From positions 1 through 64,000 of the forward strand of contig JAFREQ010000153.1 of the NCBI GenBank assembly GCA_025331565.1: a stretch of DNA of 64,000 bases. Reading direction: 5' to 3'. This document shows positions 35,115-64,000 of this stretch, piece by piece. The notes below the pieces were generated by a model that saw only the letters and a program-made list of their open reading frames with translations, did no database searches and was not told the DNA's origin. The position numbers and the translations under genes are program-made. Source of the DNA: Holacanthus passer. Taxonomy: Eukaryota; Chordata; Actinopteri; Pomacanthidae. Each line of letters starts with the position of its first letter. Position 1 is the first letter of the stretch.

Positions 35115-36945
35115 AACCCTGCAAAGCTGGTCCACATGATTTATTTAGTTCACTGTGGTCTGAGAGGGCTAATTTACTTGGGGTCTTCAAGGTCTAGGCT
35201 TTAGAAAAAATGAGTACTCACTGGATCAGTTTTAAAGTTTGTTTGTGATATTATGAGTATTTGTGGAAATCACAAGATGAAACAGCTCAGATGAGTTGAC
35301 TTGCTTCAAGAAAGTTTGCTTTTGCTTCAAAACCCTTGAGTCTTATTGTTTTGGTTTTCAGTTCAAGCATAATTCAGGCAACATTTACCAGAGTACACTT
35401 AACACATGAAACAACAACTTTTACTTCAAGGGTAACTTTAGTTTTACTTAACAATGATTTGTATAATTGTACCACTGCAATTGGAGGAAAAGGTTCTCAC
35501 GGATGTAAAGTACAAAACACTTCAACGAAAGAATTTGCTGGTTTTGCAGAAGTAACGTCAAAACGTCCACAAGGCCTTGAGACGAGACGTCAGCACCCCG
35601 GCAGCACCTTCAAGGAGTCGCTCAAGGAGGGACGGTGTTTCCACCCTTTGCTTCTGACCCTCCTGGAGTTGTGCAAGCAAACAGACATCTGCATCACAGA
35701 TTACGTTTGACACATTTTATGGCTGAATTGGATAATGACGAAGACATATTCACCATTTGCAGGTGTTCTGTGATGAAGGTCGCATGACTTTAGCTTATCT
35801 TTCTGATGAAAGTGAAATAATACAGTGACGTATGTTAAGTTTCCACAAACTAACCTTTGGGGTTTTTTTTTTATCCCATTGTGTTTTATATTCTTCTAAA
35901 TACTCAATTTGATTTATTTCTTTTACTTCCCCAGGGCTTATTTTCTCTGTAATGTTCAAACTTCGTTGTACAAAATGAGATACGAATGTAAATTACAGAT
36001 TACAGATACAGACTTTTTTGTGGGTGAAGGATAAAATGCATCAGTTGTGCTCAAGGAAAGTCTGATGATTATTCACGGGGGTTGATGTTTCATGAGCAGA
36101 CTCAATGACAACATGTCTGGCATACTGTGACAGCAAACGTAGGAAGACTCATTTTGGGGATTTTCAGTTGGGGTTCTTCAACCATCAGATTGTTGACCAT
36201 CTGCTGACAGCAAGTCACAGAGAGTAAGTCAGACTGACAGCAAGTGGTGACAGAAAGAAGAAAAGGACCAAGAGACAACACTGTCCAGGTCAAGAGGCCT
36301 TGTTGTTGACCCATGCAAACATCATAATCCAATTACAGAAACCTGGTCAGAATTCTTGATTTTGAGCCTCGTCCACCAGCATGTAAGAGAACTAAATTCC
36401 TTTACTTGTAATTGTAATGATGCAGGGGGTCCATGAGTTCCCCTGACAGAGTTGTGGGGGTACGTCTGATAATGTGTCTACAGTTGTGGTATCTTCCTGT
36501 AGATTTGTTCCTGCACTGTGTAATTATATTGAGCGCTACAGGAATCTGGAGTCCTTGTGTGTGTCAATACACCTACTTGCCAAGCATAGCAAATTTAGGT
36601 TCTTTTTTTATTGTGATTTTAGTGATTCTTCTATTTTGTGATTCTAGAATTACAATAATTCACATTTCAGTGTTTTCACCATCACTACTTCAAAGGTTGT
36701 TGCTTTTTCAATTCAGAATTTAAAGTATAAATGCTAAAAATCTATTATTTCTGTCTTGGTGCCCTTGTGACTAAAACAGATATTACACTCAGGAGTTTAG
36801 CCTTCATTTTAACATCATCTTTAATATTTCAAAACATGAATAAATCCGTTCATATAGGCCTTTTTTTCCTTTAAAGAAAGCACAGAGCGGAAATGCGCCA
36901 TTGTTCAGGGAAGAGGCGCTTTTTAATGAAATCATCTTTCTCTGA
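35115..36945. other. Gene-free stretch upstream of cry1b
   Basis: No exon was supported. The plus-strand frame at 35336-35710 lacks splice sites or recognisable features and is probably chance. Confidence 0.35.
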
Positions 36946-37040
36946 TTGTCCATCACTGATGTGGCTACCGAGTGAATGGACTTCCGCATTTCCATGCCTC
37001 TTAAACGTGACCCGGCATCGCCCATGTGATGTCAAACCGA

Positions 37041-37510
37041 CCAATGGGAGCGCTGGATTCAAAGCACGTCGCCGTTCACGTTTGACAGGGCTCGTGCTGC
37101 ATTTTTAACTATAGGAAAGAAGGTAACCCGAACATTTTAACGTTATATTATGGTTCACGTGGGCTCTCAGAAACGATTAAACAGAAGCTTGATTGGTTGT
37201 ATTTTTCCACCTAAATATTCTGATTCTGTCATCATCGTTAGCGTCAAATAATGTGCGCAAAAGTACACAAAATGCTTTATTTCTTTTATGTAAATGAAAA
37301 GACGCAGGAGAAGCTAATTTCGTCATATTTCATGCTCGATACTCCTAAAAATATTAAAACATGTATTTGTGTTGTTGTATTATCAGTTAGTGTTCACCAA
37401 TAACGTCAATAACTGCTGTGATGTGAGGACGCTTTCAACACGTATTTTTTTAACCTCCTTGCCCTGAACGCAGCAAGAGAGTGGGATAATAAACGGGCAC
37501 ATGCGCAGTG
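37041..37510 (+). promoter_or_regulatory. cry1b: cry1b promoter region with clock-type motifs
   Basis: This stretch is richer in CpG than its surroundings. It contains a CCAAT box (37041-37045), an E'-box CACGTT (37077-37082), a canonical E-box CACGTG (37156-37161), a perfect D-box TTATGTAA (37286-37293) and an NRF1-like CATGCGCAGTG (37500-37510). CLOCK:BMAL1 binds E-boxes, and the PAR-bZIP/E4BP4 factors bind D-boxes; both kinds of element are known in vertebrate cry and per promoters. The matches are seen directly; the function is inferred. Confidence 0.5.
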
Positions 37511-37544
37511 AGTGAAACTCTTATGAAACAAACTAGTGCAGCAG

Positions 37545-37688
37545 CAGAAAACAGGTACAGAGACCAGAGTGAGTCTGAGCTGCGGGCGGCGACCGGCTAA
37601 CAACACGTCCAGCTCATCAAAATCACTGGAAGAAATGCTCCTTTCCTTGGGCTTGACATAAATATCACCTGCGGGGAGCCAGCACAAG
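37545..37688 (+). other. cry1b: Probable non-coding first exon of cry1b
   Basis: GC-rich sequence ending at a strong donor (cacaag|gtaagc, exon end 37688). The first coding exon has an acceptor only 6 nt before its ATG (tttcag|aataagATG, exon start 42505), so a 5' UTR exon must exist upstream, and this is the best candidate. Its 5' end is unknown; the coordinate given is approximate. An alternative donor (gaaag|aag|gtaacc) lies at 37123. Confidence 0.5.
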
Positions 37689-38318
37689 GTAAGCTGTGTG
37701 TTTTTGTCCGCTTTAAAGGCTCCAGTTTTGAGGGGAAACCGGGTGTACTTTTACAGCGCCACCGCTTACATAAGCTGTGCTCCGGTGACCCCGTTTTGCT
37801 CTCACAGATGTTGTTTCCCCGCCTCAGACTTTCAACTTTAATTCTGTTATAATTTGCCAAACTTGTGTTTTTTCAGTCTGCCATGTTCAGCAGTTCTTTA
37901 TTTGTGCCGTTATTCGGTGTCTGGGTGAAGATTAGATGAGGTAGATTCAATATCAGCCTCCCATTCAGAATAGACGCTGTGACCTAATTTCCATTTGCAG
38001 AAGTCAGGAGAGCATCAACTGGACCTGACAACAAACTGCATTTTCAAAACACCACCTGCCCCCATGGAACATCATTATTATTATCTGATGTCAATAATGT
38101 GGAAGAATTACTGATATTATAATCAATTTAGTCCTATTTATATGATTTGCACCAAATCACAACAAACTTGTTTCAGAGCACTTTTTCTAAAGAGCTCATC
38201 TGAACTGCACTTTTTATTCATTAGAGCCATAAGATGTGTGTTTACAGTGGATTAAACCTGAGTCATTTTCATTTAATACAATATTTCTATTTGCTATTAG
38301 TTTATTGTGACCTTCAAG

Positions 38319-38385
38319 TAGCAAATCAGGAAATGTTTTGAAAGTGAGTGAACATTTCATTTTCAAAACATTTCCTGATTTGCTA
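38319..38385. repeat. Perfect 25-bp inverted repeat with 17-nt loop
   Basis: The left arm 38319-38343 (starting TAGCAAATCAGG) is the exact reverse complement of the right arm 38361-38385 (starting TTTCAAAACATT), separated by 17 nt. It lies in the 5' UTR intron of cry1b. Confidence 0.95.
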
Positions 38386-41184
38386 GTAAGGTTGCAAATA
38401 GTTTATTATTGATTTAATTAATTTGGAATTGACAATACTTTTTTTCATGTCCTAATTAGTGTAACACTTGTCAGGCTCATGCCACTTTATCAAAACCCTC
38501 CATCTTCCCTCACTCAGCTGGTGTCCATTCATCCCCTGCCCTTTAATTCATCCCATTTTTCAGTCATTAAATTTTTCAGAGTATTTTTTTTTTTTTGTGA
38601 ATCGTGGACAAGACATGAGTATTCTCAACACTGATGACAAATGTTTTTTACGTCACAGAGGCTCCTCTAAAGATCTGGGCACCGGCTGTTTGGTGGATGC
38701 TGTTGTGCCAGAGAAACTGGCACATTGTAGATGTCACACTGTAAAAATCAGCAATGTGGCAGAAAATGTGATGTGTTATGTTTGTATTGGCAAACGGGGC
38801 ACAGTCACCCCTGTGCTCGCCTCCGTTCGCTGACCCCCTGTTAGATTTCAGATTGATTTTAAAATTGTATTGCTCACTTTTAAAGAACGGCCTTGTTCCT
38901 AAATGTAAATCTGATTTACTGACCTGGTACGTGACCGGTCGACTACTGAGATCTGTGGATGGAGCCCTGCTGGTGCCACCCAGGTCACAGTTTGAACCGA
39001 AGGGGGATTGGGCTTTTGCTCTTAGAGCCTCCACAAAACTTTTCTCTTTGTGAATGCTTTTGAGTATGTTTGATATGTTTTTATTTCTACTTTTTTTTTT
39101 TTTAATTTCTCTGTGCTGATGATGCTTCTTTTTTTAAACCAATGTATGAATGTCAGTTTAGCTGTGCCCCCCTTCAAAATGCCCGATATGACTGCAGTTT
39201 TAGTGGGCGAGATTCTGCTTGTCATCACTCTGGATGGAGTCTTTAACTGCTGCTAAGCTGCTGTAAAGAATTTGATCACATAAGAATATATTGTCTGACA
39301 CTGCACTTCAAATTAGTTAATGTTCAAGCTTACAAGTTTGTAATTTGCTCCTTCATAGAGGATGGCAGTTGTGTTTGGATTGATGCCAGTTATAGTTTAT
39401 TGTAGAGCCTCAAACACTGTCCATGTAACACAAATGACAACACCAGTTAACATCCTCAACACATGCGCTCTTATTCCCTGGTGGAGGTAACAAACCTCAG
39501 TCCTCATGGGGGCGATATAGAGTTTATCAGAGTTCCCATGACCACAGTATAAATGTTTTCAGTTGCATTCCTATCTAAATGAAGAGGGGACAGAGTGTCA
39601 CTAATATGCCTTTGGACACTTAGTACATCCATGACATGAGGTTAGCACCCACACTTAATATTCTTTTATTAGTTATACACCAATGTTTTAAAGAGGGTAA
39701 AAAGAAAGAGTATATTTTTTAGACTTGTGGCATATTCCCAGCAACAAGCTTGGCTATTTTTAGTTAGAGGCAAATCAATTCAGACCGCATCAGCTTGACA
39801 TTTTTCAAAAAACTGCACAACTGCCTGCAGAGATGGCTGATAAACAAGGGATTCATTATGAATGAATTTCAGCTTGACAGCAAGTCTAAGAAATGGTCCA
39901 CAGCAGCTGCTACTTTTCAGTCGAATGTCAGTCAAATGAGAAAAAGTGTAAGGAAAATCGTTTCTCTAAATCTCCTAAACATTTAGAGAAACATTACTTC
40001 CTTTTGAATCTCAGTTTGAATGAAGCATGCAAGATCAAAACTCAACCAATCAGTCAGTCAGGATGTACAGTAGATCTAGTGAACTAACCTGCAGGCAATC
40101 CAAAAGTCAGCGAGCCGCCAAGCTAATTAGCCATTTAAATTAGTCGGTGCCTGTCTGTCTGTCAGGGACATTGTGTTTTTCTTCCACCGTCATCAGCTGT
40201 TGAACCACATCTGTGATACCACATCTGTGATACAGACACACTACACCATGTCATCCTCACAGAGACAAGAGTGTACTAAATGATTTTTGCTGGGATAAAA
40301 GTTTTGAAAAGAGTTTTGTCTGTTACCAAAAGAAACTAGTCTTTCCTCAGATATACAGGGTTTTAGAGTTAGCACCTGTTAGGTACCAGATGGCAGTAAG
40401 AGTTGTGCTGTATATGGCAGGTAAATCCATAAGTGTCACCTGTCACGCTGGCTGGTCGAGTATTGAGACCTTAATGTTTTAATGCCTCGGTTTTTGCCTG
40501 CGGTCGGGCTTTGTTCCCTCTGACCATGAGCCAATCAAATCAGTAATCCTGTAGCTTTGTATCACGCAGACTTCAGAATAGGCTGCCTGTTCTATTCATA
40601 AAAAAGCTTTAATAATGTGTACAGGGACACATTTCAAAGACAATTTTTAATCTGTGGTAATTATAGGTACTGAAAATATTCTTGGCTGGAAAAGTCTGTG
40701 TTAGTCTTTTGAGAAAGACCTCTGCCCCTCTGCATAGTTCCTCTCCCAAATCCCGATCATTCTTTCTGTGGTGTGCTTCATCGTGCTTCTGCTATGAATG
40801 AAATTAAAATATGTAAAAAGCAAAAGCTATATTGCACTATATAAATAGCCATGCAGAGAGCCATAATACTAAAGCCTTGTCAGTTTTTCATTGTTTCGAT
40901 TATGAGATTTGACTGGAACACAGATGAAAGACAGAAAGGGGTGGAACAGAGATGGATAGGAGGTGGGTGGTGTGCAACATAAAACATGTACAGGGCTGGA
41001 CTTAAACCAACATTAATTTACTGTATTTGGTTTTGCCAGAGAACCACCACAACAGAATAAGTCCCTACATGCATATCATTCCTCTCTTGATCTAACATGC
41101 AAATGATTGATTTCACTTTCTGTGAATCTGTCCTTTAGTTTTTCTGTCAGTCCTTCGGTCTATGAAGTATAAAGTAATTGTCGG

Positions 41185-42012
41185 TAGGGCTGCAACTAAC
41201 AATTATTTTCATTGTCGATTAATCTGCAGATTATTTTCACGATTAATCAATTCATCGTTTAGTCTATGAGGTCCAAAAAATTGTGAAAAATGTCTCATCA
41301 GTCTCCCAGAACGCAAAGCAACGTCTTCAAATTGCATCTTTTGTCCAACCAACTCCCCAAAACCTTTGTTTACTATCATAAATGACAAAGAAAAGCAGCA
41401 AATCCTTACATTGAAGAAGCTGGAACCTGCAAATGTTTGCTTGAAAAAAATTTTCTTTTGATTGAGTGCAAGGTGACAAATTGCCTGCGATATCTGATCA
41501 AAGTTTCCAAAACCAAAAAGTATTCAACTTACAATAAAATATGTAACACGGACACAAGCAAAAAGCCCTCATGTTTGAAAGCTCGAACCATTTTATATTT
41601 GGCATTTTTGCTTATGATTAACTCTCCGGTTCTGCAATATGACACACTGTTTTGTCGACCCCTAATAGTCATTGCGATTCCTCCATCTCTTTTATTAGGT
41701 CATTGTTAATCATGAGGCTAATTAATAAACAGCTTTGTTTTAAGGAAATATTCTGTTGAAATCATTTTTGTGGCAATGTAATGAACCATCTTAATTTTTT
41801 GGTATTTACTTAAAGAAAACATGCCTGTCTGGTTATTTTATCAATAGTTGCTCTTTTTTTTTTCTGGTAAATTTACAGCGTCACAAAATAAATCGATATC
41901 ATGACGTATATAGAATTTTAAAGTATGATATCATAATTACACTAATCATTCGATTAACATAATGAATAATTTTCTGTTTCTTGACTTATTGATTAATCAA
42001 GTAATCATTCAA
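41185..42012 (+). mobile_element. Miniature DNA element, interrupted
   Basis: Starts tagggctgcaactaacaattattttc and continues cgattaatctgcagattattttc, then caacgtcttcaaattg, aaagcagcaaatcc and gaagaagctggaacctgc. These are hallmarks of a very common teleost miniature element. A terminal AT-rich part (cgattaac... attgattaatcaag) lies at 41940-42012 after about 480 bp of other sequence, so the element is degraded or interrupted. Confidence 0.6.
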
Positions 42013-42510
42013 AACCTAAACTTATTTATATGTGACAATCCTGAGGTTTAAGAAATGTCTCTTTGTTTTATCATTTTGTTTTACCTTTGCCTGTTTGTGT
42101 TGGCACACTCAAGTTATTTTACTGTTGGTCTATTTCAAAAAGCGGCAAACGCCTAAAAATGTCTCTGCTGACAATAGAAAGCATAAGAACTCTTCGGCCG
42201 CAGCGATGGATGGTGTTCTTGTTCAGATCGTTCTATTCTTGGCACGTCCCACACTGCTGGCAACTGATACAACTTGGATGCTTCAGTTAACTCTTCTGTT
42301 GGGAGACTTTCAGTTTTGTACTAGCTGTGACTGAACTGTGAAACAGGAGCTGACAGCATCACGCTCTGTTCTGTACATACGGAGCTGTCGTCTTCATTCA
42401 GATCTACAAAAGAAGCGCTTCACCACCATTCAGTCATTTACTGTCTCCTCTGACCAACTCGGTGACTCTTCTTCTTTCTCTTCTTCGTCACTTTGTCCTT
42501 TCAGAATAAG

Positions 42511-63514
<21,004 letters not shown>

Positions 63515-64000
63515 CGTCTTTAACGGCACTCTGAAGTTACTTTTATGGCTCCAATGATTATATGTCAAGATGACTGTGTAGGGAATAAAATCCAGTGTGA
63601 CCTCTTGCTTATGTTTTCTATTCTCTTTGAGAGCAGAACGCTTTAGTTTATTGTTATGATAATTTAGAGAAGAACAGAAGCTGACTTTTATGTTTTTTCT
63701 CTCTCAATGAACTTACACAATAATGCCAGCAATACGCTATAGTTTTATGAACAAATCCCATGAAAAGATCAAAACCAACAGTGTGTTAGTCTCTAAATAC
63801 TTTCCTGCTTCTGAGCATGTTTGTTGCACTTGACTTCAGGAATGTTTGGTCCTGCTGAAGATGTAAACAACAGCTCACTAATCTGTAGTTTCATTTTTCA
63901 AACATGGCTCATTTCCTCACTGAAGCTTTTATTGAATGTTACTCAAACAGGAGGAAATTGTGTTGGGGACTATTTCAGTGGCCAGTGAATCCACAGTTTC
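63515..64000 (+). other. cry1b 3' UTR and downstream sequence
   Basis: AATAAA at 63584-63589 lies 70 bp after the TAA at 63512-63514 and is followed by T-rich sequence, supporting 63363-63514 as the last coding exon. A possible donor (gcagag|gtcagg) at 63484 could instead extend the gene beyond the window. No other gene is visible to the end. Confidence 0.55.

Larger units (their letters stand above)
37689..42504 (+). other. cry1b 5' UTR intron
   Basis: About 4.8 kb of intronic sequence. It holds a perfect 25-bp hairpin at 38319-38385, a short tandem duplication (accacatctgtgat) at about 40206-40233, and a miniature element from 41185. No nested gene was seen; the frames near 38468-39053 have no splice support. 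Confidence 0.5.

Noticed and set aside
38468..39053. Frames of about 90-128 residues on both strands
   Set aside because: No splice support or recognisable family; they lie inside the cry1b 5' UTR intron.

Overview
This window is nuclear DNA from a ray-finned (teleost, probably percomorph) fish. The evidence is spliced genes with GT-AG introns, a cryptochrome of the fish cry1b type, a fish-like tmem81, and many teleost interspersed repeats (hAT-type miniature elements with 8-bp target duplications, a LINE tail, a tRNA-derived SINE, retroelement tails, and abundant CA/GT and CT microsatellites). There is no sign of a bacterial, plasmid or viral system and no CRISPR array.

Layout. 1-2040: three tandem copies of an acidic, serine/arginine-rich exon with its upstream intron, probably the 3' part of an unrecognised gene entering from the left. 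3960-5615: an intronless gene for a 443-residue coiled-coil protein with its own compact promoter (two TCF/LEF-type sites, TATA box, initiator and an ATG-free leader), followed by an A-rich tract and a damaged tRNA-Glu(CTC). 5906-19800: gene-poor and repeat-rich. 19871-21598, minus strand: tmem81, a single-pass Ig-like protein of the sperm-egg fusion machinery. 24251-27909, plus strand: rab29, a small GTPase in five exons, whose exon 4 acceptor is preceded by about 450 bp of nearly pure CT. 27910-36900: gene-free, with several DNA-transposon relics. 36950-64000, plus strand: cry1b, with a promoter region carrying clock-type motifs, a non-coding first exon ending at 37688, thirteen coding exons from 42511 to 63514, and a poly(A) signal at 63584.

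Functional picture. The three recognised genes are not an operon and act in different processes: gamete fusion (tmem81), endolysosomal/trans-Golgi trafficking (rab29) and the circadian repressor complex (cry1b). The most notable points are a 20-residue polyglutamine tract in the Cry1b tail that a second in-frame splice donor could remove; the D-box/E-box/E'-box cluster upstream of cry1b; the Wnt-type promoter in front of the coiled-coil gene; a Rab29 lacking the usual terminal double cysteine and the Thr71 equivalent; a candidate antisense gene inside cry1b intron 8; and two perfect hairpins.

Limits. Exon boundaries were placed by eye from splice consensus, reading-frame continuity and remembered protein families. 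No alignment or database search was run. Repeat names are given only at class level.
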